In this document: positions 33,602 through 42,463 of the stretch, piece by piece
Layout of the letters: every line of letters begins with the position of its first letter
How positions within the stretch are numbered: position 1 is the stretch's first letter
Origin: Pseudomonadota bacterium
GTDB taxonomy: Bacteria; Pseudomonadota; Alphaproteobacteria; Sphingomonadales; Sphingomonadaceae
Length of the DNA: 64,000 nt
Assembly: GCA_023400405.1 (NCBI GenBank)
Contig: JAEXFD010000027.1
Span: 1 to 64,000 of the forward strand
Direction of reading: 5' to 3'
The notes under the pieces: model-generated
What the model saw: only the letters and a program-made list of their open reading frames with translations
Told to the model about the DNA's origin: nothing
The model's database searches: none
Translations under genes and position numbers: made by a program

Positions 33602-33740
33602 GTTGGGTGCGAGTGCGTCGCGGTCCGCTTGAGAGGCACGGGCACCCGCTTGTTCCCCTGACCGAAGGGCACGCCGTCTGGCCCGCCTCGCGATGTCTTC
33701 CCCCGGCAAGGGTGCGATGGCGCGTCTATGACGCAAACGA

Positions 33741-33774
33741 AAAGGGGCGCCGCGGCCTGGCCGCGACGCCCCAT
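33741..33774 (-). terminator. Terminator after the tandem chemoreceptor genes
   Basis: On the minus strand GGGGCGTCGCGGCC pairs with GGCCGCGGCGCCCC and is followed by TTTTCG. It lies 18 bases after the receptor stop codon. The bases between this and the flaF terminator (33602-33740) hold no gene that I can see. Confidence 0.8.
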
Positions 33775-33791
33775 TCCATCGCTCGGCCCGC

Positions 33792-35684
33792 TTAGAAGGC
33801 GGTCCAGTCTTCTCCGCCGCCGCTGCCGCCGGCCATGGCCGTCACCGGCAGGGCCTGGACCGGCGAGACATAGCCGTTGCCGGCCTTAGCCTTCGCCTTG
33901 GCGGGACGCGCGGCGGGTGCGGCCGCGCGGGTCGCCGCGGGGGCGGTGGTGCCACCGACGCGGAACTTGCCAGCCTGTTCGGCGAGCGAGGTGATCTCGG
34001 CGCTGAGATTGCGCGCCGCTGCCGAGGTCTCTTCGACCATCGCCGCGTTCTGCTGCGTGCTCTGGTCCATCGTGGTCACGGCGCCGCTGATCTGGGTGAT
34101 CGCAGTCGCCTGGGCCTCGTTGTCCTCGGCCATGGTGCGCAACAGGCCATGGACCTCGCCCACGTCGCCGGCGATCGCCGAGAGCGCGCTATCGACCTTC
34201 TGCACCATGTCCACCGCCGCGACGATGTCGGTCTGGGTGGCGGTGAGCTGGTCGCGGGCGCGGCCGGCCTCCTCCTCGGCGCGCATCGCCAAGGCCGAGA
34301 CGAGATCGGCGACCACGGCGAAGCCGCGGCCCGCCTCACCGGCACGACCGGCTTCGACCGCGGCGTTCATCGCGAGCACGCGCGTCTGGAAGGCGATCTT
34401 GTCGAGGCCCTCGATGACGCTGTCGATGCCCTTGGCGCTGTCCGAGACACGCGTCATCGCGCGGACGGCTTCGTCGGTGATCTCGCGACCGCCCGAGACC
34501 GTGGCGATGGCGCCATCGGCGCGGGTCACCGTGCGGCCCGCGGCGGCGGCCGTGGTCTTCAGGCGGCCGTCCATCTGGGCGACGGCGGCAGCGGTTTCCT
34601 CCAGGCTCGCGGCATTGGCTTCGGTACGACGCGCGAGGTCTTCCGAGGCCTGGGCGATCTCGCCCGAGCCGGTGCGGATGGTCGAGGTCGATTCCATCAC
34701 CGATCCGATCAGGCTGCGCAGGCTGCCCACGGCTTCGTTGTAGTTCGACTTGAGCATCGCATAGGCGCCCGGGAAATCGCGATTGATCTCCGCAGTGAGA
34801 TCGCCCTGGGCAAGCTCGCCCAGGCTCTCGGCCAGAGTCTCGACGACCATCTTCTGCTCGGCATCGGCGGCGGCCTTTGCGGCGGCGGCAGCTTCCTCGG
34901 CGCGCGCCGTATCGCGGAAGACCAGCACGGTCTTGGCCATCGCGCCGAGTTCGTCGCCGCGATCGGTGCCCGGCACGTCGAGCTTGTTGTTGCCGTCGGC
35001 AAGCGTCTGCATCATGTCCTGCAGTGCGGCGAGGGGGCGAGTGACGCCATAGATCGATACGACGAAGCTCACGCCGATCGCACCGCCGATCACCACCACG
35101 CTGATGATCAGCATCATCCAGGCGGTGTTGCCCGCCGTCGCGCTGAGCTCCGTGGACAGCTTGTCCGATTGGGCGACGAGGCCGTCGATCATCTTGGCGG
35201 TGTCCTTTCCGAAGGACTGGACCATCGGATCGGCCTGTTCGAGCAGGCGCTTGGCCTCTTCGTTGCGGTTGGCTTGACCGAAGCGAATGGCGGGCACGGC
35301 CACCGCGTGGATCTGGTCGAAGCGCTGTCGCACCCCCTGCAGCTCGCCCTTCAGCTCGGGCTGCAGTTGGGTCGCCTTGTCGAGATATTCCACGCCGGCC
35401 TTGTAACTCGCCGCTTCGGCTTCGTCGGCCCCCTGAGCCTGTTCGCTCGCACCGTCGTAGGAGAGTGCACGATATCCTGCGTAGACCATTTCTGTCGCGC
35501 GACGGTTGGCGCGGGCGAGCAGAGTCGTCGTCGGCAGCTTTTCCGCGACCAGTCCCGAATAGCTGCTGTTCACCCCGGTCAGGGTGCGCGAGCCGTAGAA
35601 GGCGATGCCGAGCGTCAGCACGCCGAGCATCAGCACCAGGGCGATGATCTTGGTCGATATCTTGAATTTGCTTAACAATTCCAT
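33792..35684 (-). CDS. Methyl-accepting chemotaxis protein 1
   Basis: The 630-residue receptor has a membrane helix at about 12-34, a helical periplasmic sensor (35-185), a second helix (about 190-215), a HAMP region and a signalling domain. The hairpin tip reads KIAFQTRVLAMNAAVEAGRAGE, where most receptors have QTNLLALNAAIEAARAGE. It ends DWTAF, like the CheR-docking pentapeptide NWETF. The ATG at 35684 follows GGAAAGGG; an earlier in-frame start at 35753 would lie in the upstream gene. It is 43 bases after receptor 2 and shares its promoter. Confidence 0.93.
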   Translation of the reverse strand: MELLSKFKISTKIIALVLMLGVLTLGIAFYGSRTLTGVNSSYSGLVAEKLPTTTLLARANRRATEMVYAGYRALSYDGASEQAQGADEAEAASYKAGVEYLDKATQLQPELKGELQGVRQRFDQIHAVAVPAIRFGQANRNEEAKRLLEQADPMVQSFGKDTAKMIDGLVAQSDKLSTELSATAGNTAWMMLIISVVVIGGAIGVSFVVSIYGVTRPLAALQDMMQTLADGNNKLDVPGTDRGDELGAMAKTVLVFRDTARAEEAAAAAKAAADAEQKMVVETLAESLGELAQGDLTAEINRDFPGAYAMLKSNYNEAVGSLRSLIGSVMESTSTIRTGSGEIAQASEDLARRTEANAASLEETAAAVAQMDGRLKTTAAAAGRTVTRADGAIATVSGGREITDEAVRAMTRVSDSAKGIDSVIEGLDKIAFQTRVLAMNAAVEAGRAGEAGRGFAVVADLVSALAMRAEEEAGRARDQLTATQTDIVAAVDMVQKVDSALSAIAGDVGEVHGLLRTMAEDNEAQATAITQISGAVTTMDQSTQQNAAMVEETSAAARNLSAEITSLAEQAGKFRVGGTTAPAATRAAAPAARPAKAKAKAGNGYVSPVQALPVTAMAGGSGGGEDWTAF

Positions 35685-35727
35685 CGAATTACCCTTTCCG
35701 TGATTGCCACGGGCCCCCGGCCCGACA

Positions 35728-37584
35728 TCAGAAAGCCGCCCATTCCCCTGCATCGGCGGCGGCGTTCGCCAGCGCGGCGACCTTCAGCGCCTTGACTGGG
35801 GAAGCTCGATTGGAACTCGGTCGTGCCGGCGGAGCCTTGCGGGCGACCGCGGACCCGCCGCGTCCGGTGTTGAAGGTGGAGGCCTGCTCGGCGAGGCCGC
35901 CGACTTCGTTCGAAAGGTTGCGCGCGGCGGCCGAGGTCTGTTCGACCATCGCGGCGTTTTGCTGCGTGGCGCGGTCCATGTCGCCGATCGCGCCGCTGAT
36001 CTGGGTGATCGCGGCCGCCTGGACCTGATTGTCCTCGGCCATGGTGCGCAACAGGCCATGGACCTCGCCGACATCGCCGGCGATCGCCGACAGCGCGCCA
36101 TCGACCTTCTGGACCATCTCGACGGCGGCGACCACGTCGCTTTGCGTCGTGGTGAGCTGGTCGCGGGCGCGGCCGGCTTCTTCCTCGGCGCGCATCGCCA
36201 GGGCCGAGACGAGATCGGCGACCACGGCGAAGCCGCGCCCCGCCTCGCCGGCCCGGCCGGCCTCGACCGCCGCGTTCATCGCGAGCACCCGCGTCTGGAA
36301 GGCGATCTTGTCGAGTCCTTCGATCACGCTGTCGATGCCCTTGGCGCTGTCGCTCACCCGCGTCATCGCGCGCACCGCCTCGTCGGCGATCTCGCGCCCG
36401 CCCGAAACCGTGGCGATGGCGCCGTCGGCGCGCGCGACGGTGCGCGTCGCGGCATCGGCGGTGGTCTTGAGCCGGCCGTCCATCTGGGTCACCGCCGCGG
36501 CGGTTTCCTCCAGGCTGGCGGCATTGGCTTCGGTGCGGCGCGCCAGGTCTTCGGAGGCCTGAGCGATCTCGCCCGCGCCGGTGCGGATCGCGACGGTGGT
36601 TTCGGTGACCGAGCCGATCAGCTGGCGCAGGCTGGCGAGCGCATCGTTATAGTTCGACTTCAGCTCGGCATAATGCGTCGGGAATTCGACGTCGATCGAC
36701 GTGGTGAGATCGCCTTGCTGCAGTGCCGAAAGGCTTTGGCGCAAGCTGGAGGTGACGATCCGCTGCTCGGCCGCGCTGCGCGCGTCGGCTTCTGCCCGGG
36801 CGACCGCCGCGACGCGGAACTGCTCGACCGCATCGGCGATCTGGCCCAGCTCGTCTTCGCGGCCGCGATGCGGGACGTTGGTCGATCCGCCCTCGGCCAG
36901 CGTCGTGGTGGCGCGGGCGAGCTCGCCCATCGGCGCGGCAACCGTGCGGTTGATCACCAGCCAGACGCCGCCGAGTCCGGCGAGCGAGAGCAGCGAGAAC
37001 AGGATCGAGAGCGCGAGTGCCAGGCTGGAACTCGCCATGCCGCGAACGTTGGCGGCGGCGGACTGATCGCGAACCAGGCCGAGCAGCTTTTCGGTCTGCT
37101 CGATCGCGTCGTGCGAACGGTCCTTGCCCTCGCCCTTGATCAGCTTGAGTGCGCCGGCGGTATCGCCCGCGTCGCGCAGCTTGAACGTGCGATCGTTGAC
37201 GTCGTTGAGCGCCGCCGCGATCGATTTGAGCTGGGCGACCTCAGGCAGCAACGACGGGCTGGCGACGGCCTCGAACTCGCCGACATCGGTGAGCAGCTGC
37301 TTGGTGGCCTTGGCCTCGCGCTCACGCAGCTTGGCGGCGTCGTCGGGCTTTACGGCGTTGTAGTAGCTGTAGACGATGATGCGCAGTTCCTTGGTGTCGC
37401 TGATCACGTCGGCCAGGTTCGACATGCTGGCGACACCGCGCTCGACATGCTCGACGGCGATCGCACTGAGCGTTCGATTGGAAACGAAGCCGTTGAGGGC
37501 GAGCGCGCCCGTCAATAGCGCGAGAAAGGAAAAGGCGATCGCCATCTTTTTTGCGAGGCGCCAGTCATCAACGAAAGCGAGCAT
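35728..37584 (-). CDS. Methyl-accepting chemotaxis protein 2
   Basis: The 618-residue receptor has membrane helices near 13-32 and 185-210, a periplasmic helical domain unlike that of receptor 1, a HAMP region and a signalling domain nearly identical to that of receptor 1 (same hairpin tip, FQTRVLAMNAAVEAGRAGE). It ends GEWAAF, again a possible CheR-docking end. The ATG at 37584 follows GGTGGA and lies after the box at 37651-37658; a start at 37731 would be upstream of that promoter. It is first of the tandem pair. Confidence 0.93.
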   Translation of the reverse strand: MLAFVDDWRLAKKMAIAFSFLALLTGALALNGFVSNRTLSAIAVEHVERGVASMSNLADVISDTKELRIIVYSYYNAVKPDDAAKLREREAKATKQLLTDVGEFEAVASPSLLPEVAQLKSIAAALNDVNDRTFKLRDAGDTAGALKLIKGEGKDRSHDAIEQTEKLLGLVRDQSAAANVRGMASSSLALALSILFSLLSLAGLGGVWLVINRTVAAPMGELARATTTLAEGGSTNVPHRGREDELGQIADAVEQFRVAAVARAEADARSAAEQRIVTSSLRQSLSALQQGDLTTSIDVEFPTHYAELKSNYNDALASLRQLIGSVTETTVAIRTGAGEIAQASEDLARRTEANAASLEETAAAVTQMDGRLKTTADAATRTVARADGAIATVSGGREIADEAVRAMTRVSDSAKGIDSVIEGLDKIAFQTRVLAMNAAVEAGRAGEAGRGFAVVADLVSALAMRAEEEAGRARDQLTTTQSDVVAAVEMVQKVDGALSAIAGDVGEVHGLLRTMAEDNQVQAAAITQISGAIGDMDRATQQNAAMVEQTSAAARNLSNEVGGLAEQASTFNTGRGGSAVARKAPPARPSSNRASPVKALKVAALANAAADAGEWAAF

Positions 37585-37650
37585 CAATCCACCCATTTGA
37601 TCAGCGCAGAGGCACCGGTTGGCCTGCTCTTCGGAGGCAGGATCACACGC

Positions 37651-37658
37651 ATTATAGA
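37651..37658 (-). promoter_or_regulatory. TCTATAAT box upstream of the chemoreceptor pair
   Basis: The minus strand reads CTCTATAATGCG, 66 bases before the receptor 2 ATG. It differs from the common box in one base (T for C at the first place). Confidence 0.5.
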
Positions 37659-37768
37659 GAGGCCGAGCGGGTCTCGGTTCGCAGGAGCTGCTTTTCCGCG
37701 TGAGGAGACTTGGGATTGGCGACAGGTGCACTTGGGACTAGTACCTAACCCGCTCGACTTGATTGCAT

Positions 37769-37776
37769 CCTATAAT
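37769..37776 (+). promoter_or_regulatory. CCTATAAT box upstream of the alginate-export-like porin gene
   Basis: The plus strand reads ATCCTATAATTGCAG, 30 bases before the TTG start. It matches the motA box over nine bases (CCTATAATT). The sequence CTTGAT just upstream is too close (7 bases) to be a -35 element for it. Confidence 0.55.
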
Positions 37777-37806
37777 TGCAGTGATCATCCTTAACGGAGC
37801 ACCGCC

Positions 37807-39186
37807 TTGCCCTTCCGATCCGATCGCGCCCGAACGGCGCTTGCCGTCGCCTTGCCGCTCGCCGCACTCGCGACGCTTCCTGCCGCCGCGCAGACCCAGC
37901 CGCCCAAGACCGCGAAGCCGGACAGCAAGATCAAGCTGACGCTCGACGCCTCGGCCCGCCTGCGGTTCGAAGAGCTTTCGGGGCAGTTCCGACCCGGGCT
38001 GCCGGCGGACGACACCTTCCTGTCGATGCGCACGATCGTCGCCGCCAAGCTCGGCCTTGGCCCGGTGACGATCGCTGGCGAACTGGTGGATTCGCGGGGC
38101 TATATCGAGAGCGGGCGGTCCTCGGTGCGCACCTCGGAGATCAACGACCTCGAGCCCGCCCAAGCCTATGTCAGCGTCGATACGGGCCGTTTCGGTTCGA
38201 TCACTGCCGGCAAGTTCTCGATGGACATCGGCGGGCAGCGGCTCGTGGCGCGCACCGACTTTCCGAACGGCGTGCAATCCTATCTCGGCGTGATGACCGA
38301 TTGGCGCGACAAGGCCAAGAACCGGCTGACGCTGTTCTGGACGCGCCCCTTCGCCGCGCTGCCCGAAGCGCCGCAGGACATTTACGACAACAAGGTCGAA
38401 CTCGACCGTGCGGCCACCAATACGGTGTTCTTCGGCGGGAGCGGCACGCTGGCGCAGGCGTTCGGCAAGACGGGCGTCGAGCTCTTTGCCTATCGGCTTG
38501 CAGAACAGGACCGCACCACGCATCCGACGCGCAACCGCCATCTCGTCACGTTCGGCACGCGCATCCGCCGCGCGCCGGCCAAGGCGAGCCTGGACTATGA
38601 ATTCGAAGGCGCACTGCAGCGCGGCACCGCGCGGGCGACCGCCGCGGCGAGCGACCGGCGCGACCTCGACGTGCATGCCGGCTTCGCGCATGCCGAATTC
38701 GGCTACAGTTTCCCCAAGGGCTGGAAACCGCGCATTTCGGCAATGTTCGATTATGCGAGCGGCGACAGTGCGGACCCCAACACCTATAACCGCTTTGACA
38801 CGCTGTTTGGATCGCGCCGCGCCGATTTCGGCCCGCTCTCGTTGTTCGGGCCGGTGAGCCGCGCCAATCTGGTCTCGCCGGGGATGCGCATCGAAGCCAA
38901 GGCGTCGCCGCGCTTCGATGTGATGGCGGCGGTGCGCGGGCTATGGCTCGCCGACAAGACCGACAGCTTCGGCGTGACCGGCGTTCGCGATCGCAACGGC
39001 CGGGCGGGAGACTTTGCCGGCGTTCAGGCCGAGCTGCGCGCGCGGCGCTGGCTCAAGCCCAGCAAGATCAAGCTCGAGGCCGGCGCCGCCTATCTCGGCC
39101 GCGGGCGTTTCCTGCGCGACGCGCCGAACGCCGCGCATAACGGCGACACCGTCTACGGCTATACCGACCTCACGATCAGCTTCTGA
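37807..39186 (+). CDS. Alginate-export-type outer-membrane porin
   Basis: The 459-residue precursor has a signal peptide (cleavage after LPAAAQ, about 29) and a beta-barrel body with alginate_exp-like features: LTLDASARLRFEELSGQF, YVSVDTGRFGSITAGKFSMDIGGQR cut after SITA, and a C-terminal YTDLTISF ending in Phe. The family includes AlgE and related porins for anionic sugars or other small molecules. The start is TTG at 37807 behind CGGAGC. It shares the motility-type box and overlaps the convergent regulator gene by 11 bases. Confidence 0.8.
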   Translation: MPFRSDRARTALAVALPLAALATLPAAAQTQPPKTAKPDSKIKLTLDASARLRFEELSGQFRPGLPADDTFLSMRTIVAAKLGLGPVTIAGELVDSRGYIESGRSSVRTSEINDLEPAQAYVSVDTGRFGSITAGKFSMDIGGQRLVARTDFPNGVQSYLGVMTDWRDKAKNRLTLFWTRPFAALPEAPQDIYDNKVELDRAATNTVFFGGSGTLAQAFGKTGVELFAYRLAEQDRTTHPTRNRHLVTFGTRIRRAPAKASLDYEFEGALQRGTARATAAASDRRDLDVHAGFAHAEFGYSFPKGWKPRISAMFDYASGDSADPNTYNRFDTLFGSRRADFGPLSLFGPVSRANLVSPGMRIEAKASPRFDVMAAVRGLWLADKTDSFGVTGVRDRNGRAGDFAGVQAELRARRWLKPSKIKLEAGAAYLGRGRFLRDAPNAAHNGDTVYGYTDLTISF

Positions 39187-39574
39187 TCGGGTCCCCCGGG
39201 GCGGCCTCAGCTCGGCGGGAACAGGCGAGGTCGATCGCCGACATGAGGAACTCCGCCTCATATGGCTTCTCGATGAAATCGAGCGCGCCGGCCTTCATCG
39301 CCTGCACGGCCAGCCCGACATTGCCCTGACCGGTGAGGATGATCGCCACGAAGCGGGGATCGGCCTTCACGCCGTTCAGCACGTCGAGGCCCGTCGAGCC
39401 CGGCATGTGGAAATCGAGCAGCAGCACGCCCGGATCGAGATCGGACAAGGTCTCCAGAAACGCATCCCCTGACCTGAAGCCGCGAATGACCAGGTCGGAC
39501 CGCACCGAAAGCAGGCTGTGGAGCGACGCGCGAACGGCGTCGTCGTCGTCGACAATGTAAACGGTTCTCGTCAT
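39176..39574 (-). CDS. FixJ-like response regulator, receiver domain only
   Basis: The 132-residue protein is a receiver with VYIVDDDDAVRASL, the phosphorylation Asp in VLLLDFHMPGSTGLD, ILTGQGNVGLAVQAMKAGA and DFIEKPYE. This is close to FixJ/FixJ-like regulators, but it stops where the LuxR-type HTH would begin, leaving only EAAPGDPIRS. It starts directly after the kinase stop codon and must be its partner. Without a DNA-binding domain it may act by protein contact or as a competitor of a full-length FixJ. Confidence 0.85.
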   Translation of the reverse strand: MTRTVYIVDDDDAVRASLHSLLSVRSDLVIRGFRSGDAFLETLSDLDPGVLLLDFHMPGSTGLDVLNGVKADPRFVAIILTGQGNVGLAVQAMKAGALDFIEKPYEAEFLMSAIDLACSRRAEAAPGDPIRS

Positions 39575-42280
39575 CTACTCTTCACCCTGTTCAGAAGTAG
39601 GTAGCGTAAAACGAAAAGCGGCACCGCCCCCGGGCCGGTTTTCGGCAGTCAACGTCCCTCCATGGGCTTCGATGATACGCTTGCTGATGGAAAGGCCAAT
39701 CCCCATTCCACCGCCTTCGCGCTTCGTCGTGGTGAAACGCGAGAAGAGTTGTCTCAAGATGGGCTCGGGAATGCCGGGGCCACTATCGGCGACGCTGATT
39801 TCGACGAACTCGTTATTGCACTTGCGAGAAGCGATCTCGATCCGGCGTTCGCCATCGGGCATGCCGCGCAGGACTTCGGCCGAATTGCGCAGCAGGTTCA
39901 CCACGACTTGCTGCACCTGCACGCGGTCTGCGAAGACCGTCGGCGCCTCGGGATCGAGATGGATGTCGAGCGCGATCTGGAATTGGGCGGTGCCGACGAG
40001 CACCAGCTCGATCGCGTCCATGATCGTCGATTCGATCGGCGTTCGGCTCATCATCACCTCGCCTCGCGCGGTGAAGCTGCGCAGCCGGCGGATGATCTCG
40101 CCCGCGCGCAACGTCTGCTCGCCGGCCATTCGCAGGTTCTCGATCACGCGATCCGGTCCTTCGCCGCGCTCGATCAGCATCCGGGCCGCGGCAAGGAAAT
40201 TGGTGCTCGCGCTCAGCGGCTGGTTGAGCTCGTGCGCGATATCGGCGGCAAGCTCGCTCATCGCGGTCTGCCGGGCGACATGGGCGAGTTCGGCGTTCAG
40301 TTCGGCCACGCGCTCGTCATTGGCCAGGCGTTCGGTCAGGTCGCGCGCGAAGATCGTGATCAGTGTCACGCCGTCGGCCCGCGCCAGCCCCGCCCGGATT
40401 TCGAGCGGAACCCGATTGCCCGAGACGGTGCGTCCGGTCGCGGGGATGACCTGCTGGAAGCGCGCGTCCTTCCCCGCTGCGACCAGCCGGGCGAGCGGCA
40501 GGTTGCGGGCGAGTTCGTCCTTCGGAAAGAGCAGCGCCAGCGGCTCGCCGACGATATTGCTCGCGGCATAGCCCCATAGCTCTTCGGCAGCGGCGCCGAA
40601 CGTCCGGATGAGGCCGGCGTCGTCCGCGATGAGCATCGGCTCCGGCGCGGTCTCGATGATCGAACGCAATTGTGCTTCGCGGCGCCGCAGCGCGCTTTCG
40701 CGGCGATCGCGTCCGGTCACGTCGATCGCGGCACCGATCGTGCGCGCCACTTCGCCGCCATCGTCGTACAGGATGCGCGACGAGCCTTCGATCGTTCGCG
40801 CATCGCCCCCGGCCAGGCGCAATCGGTAGCGGAAGGCGAAGCGATCGGAATGGATCGCGGCGGTGGCGGCGATGGTCTGGAGCACCTGATCGACGTCTTC
40901 GGGTTCGACCTGTGCGCGCCAGGATTCGAAATCGGTGATCGTCCCTGTGGGCAGGCCGATCAGCGCCTCGGCACCCGGGCTCCAGCTGATCTTTCCGCTC
41001 GCGACGTCCCATTCGAACACCGCAACCTCGTGAGTAGCCGTCGCAATGGCCAGGCGCGTCTCGCTTTCGTGGAGCCGGGTGAGATCCTCGGCGCGCTGCG
41101 AGACGTCGGTAATGTCGCGCACGATCACCGGCGGCCGACCCGGGCTTTCGACCCGATGGAGTCGTTCGAGCACGCTGACATCGCGTCCATCTCGCGTGAC
41201 TTCGACCAACTGCTGGCTGCCGTCGGTGCTCGGCTCCGGAAGCGTGCCGGTGAAGCTTTGGCAGCGCGAACGGAGCAGCATGTATTTGTTCTGGCCGAGC
41301 GCCTCGACCTTGCTCCAGCCATAGAGCCGTTCGCAGCCGATCGACCAATGGGTGATCGAGCCGTCCTCGTCGGTCAGCACGATATTGGCGTTGTCGATCG
41401 CGCTGGTGAGTTCGAGCAACGCCGACTGCTCCCGCGCGACCCGCGTGCCGGACCAGAACAGCACCGCGACGATGATGAGCATGTTGGTCGCGGCCACGAC
41501 CGTTTCCGCCATGATCGGAGGCAGCAGATCGTCCCTGTTGATGAAAAGCTCGAACAGCGAGGTCGCGACCGGCGAGGCGATGATCACGAAGATCCACACC
41601 GAAAGCAGGCGCCAGCGGCCGCGCTCGATGGCAAGCGCGCGGATCCAGCTCGAGGAAAGGTTGTGGAGCAGGAAGGCACCGAACAGCAGCGCGCTCGCGA
41701 CCGCCGACGGAACCGAGACGGCAAGGACGCTGACCGCCGGCTCCGTGAGGCCGACGAACAGCATCAGCATCGCCCCGGCCGTGAAGGCGATCATCGAGAA
41801 GACTGCCATCATCGCGCCGACTTCGTGCGAATAGCGGGTTCGCCAGCTGGCGAAGAGTGCCATCAGCCCGAGCATCACGAAGAGCATCACGGTGTTGAAG
41901 CCGGGCCTGCCGGGATGCGGGCTGGGATAGCGCGTGACGCGTTCGCCGAACATCGCGAGGTCGATGTTGACTGCCGGCTCGAACGCATATTCGAACGCGG
42001 CGATCGTCATCACGACGAAGGGAACGATCCAGAGAATGGCTGCCACGCGGCGATCGCCGCGCAGGTGCATCAGCAGCCCGGCCGAGAAAAAGAGATAGGC
42101 GACTGCCGTGAGTGGCCAGGTCGGATATTTGATCAGGCCGAAGCCGAAAAGCGCTGGAATATCCAGCGTCCAGCCGATCAATACTGCCGCGCTGCAAAGC
42201 CCCGCCGCCGCGGCGAGAAGTGCCGCGACGTCATTCGGTCTACGGTCATTTCGATCCGCGGCCGTCTTTTGGCGTGCCAT
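39575..42280 (-). CDS. Membrane PAS sensor histidine kinase (FixL/DctB-like)
   Basis: The 901-residue protein has about eight hydrophobic segments in the first 285 residues. Three PAS-type domains follow (about 290-390, 400-530 and 540-660), the first with ENANIVLTDEDGSITHW-like sequence. The kinase core has the H-box ELAADIAHELNQPLSASTNF, the N-box VVVNLLRNSAEVL, VADSGPGIPE and GGGMGIGLSISKRI. Dimer-type ELNQPL is typical of FixL-class kinases. The signal is unknown. The ATG at 42280 is preferred over a TTG at 42289. Confidence 0.9.
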   Translation of the reverse strand: MARQKTAADRNDRRPNDVAALLAAAAGLCSAAVLIGWTLDIPALFGFGLIKYPTWPLTAVAYLFFSAGLLMHLRGDRRVAAILWIVPFVVMTIAAFEYAFEPAVNIDLAMFGERVTRYPSPHPGRPGFNTVMLFVMLGLMALFASWRTRYSHEVGAMMAVFSMIAFTAGAMLMLFVGLTEPAVSVLAVSVPSAVASALLFGAFLLHNLSSSWIRALAIERGRWRLLSVWIFVIIASPVATSLFELFINRDDLLPPIMAETVVAATNMLIIVAVLFWSGTRVAREQSALLELTSAIDNANIVLTDEDGSITHWSIGCERLYGWSKVEALGQNKYMLLRSRCQSFTGTLPEPSTDGSQQLVEVTRDGRDVSVLERLHRVESPGRPPVIVRDITDVSQRAEDLTRLHESETRLAIATATHEVAVFEWDVASGKISWSPGAEALIGLPTGTITDFESWRAQVEPEDVDQVLQTIAATAAIHSDRFAFRYRLRLAGGDARTIEGSSRILYDDGGEVARTIGAAIDVTGRDRRESALRRREAQLRSIIETAPEPMLIADDAGLIRTFGAAAEELWGYAASNIVGEPLALLFPKDELARNLPLARLVAAGKDARFQQVIPATGRTVSGNRVPLEIRAGLARADGVTLITIFARDLTERLANDERVAELNAELAHVARQTAMSELAADIAHELNQPLSASTNFLAAARMLIERGEGPDRVIENLRMAGEQTLRAGEIIRRLRSFTARGEVMMSRTPIESTIMDAIELVLVGTAQFQIALDIHLDPEAPTVFADRVQVQQVVVNLLRNSAEVLRGMPDGERRIEIASRKCNNEFVEISVADSGPGIPEPILRQLFSRFTTTKREGGGMGIGLSISKRIIEAHGGTLTAENRPGGGAAFRFTLPTSEQGEE

Positions 42281-42331
42281 CAGCCCCAACTCATCGCCTC
42301 ACCAACGCGAACCTGTTTTTTTATCAACGGT

Positions 42332-42362
42332 TACGTAGTGCCGCCATACGGTATCCTACGCA
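42332..42362. promoter_or_regulatory. Imperfect inverted repeat between the kinase and amidohydrolase genes
   Basis: TACGTAG-TG-CCG and CGG-TATC-CTACGCA face each other around CCATA, and the centre also holds ATAC-G-GTAT. It lies in the 183-base divergent gap and may be an operator for either gene. No box of the CCTATAAT type is present here. Confidence 0.3.
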
Positions 42363-42463
42363 AGCGACGTCGTTTTTTAGTTCGCGTCGCGTGCGCTAAC
42401 GCCTTGCCAAATCCGGCTTCACCCGCGATCACCATGCCAAATCGCAAGCAGGGGGAGTCGCGC

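Noticed and set aside
33602..33740. Possible small gene between the two terminators
   Set aside because: No frame has a start with a ribosome-binding site; the bases look non-coding.
40670..42463. In-frame extension of amidohydrolase 1 upstream to 40670
   Set aside because: It would run antisense through the kinase gene and lose the lipoprotein signal; TTG 42464 has a good ribosome-binding site.
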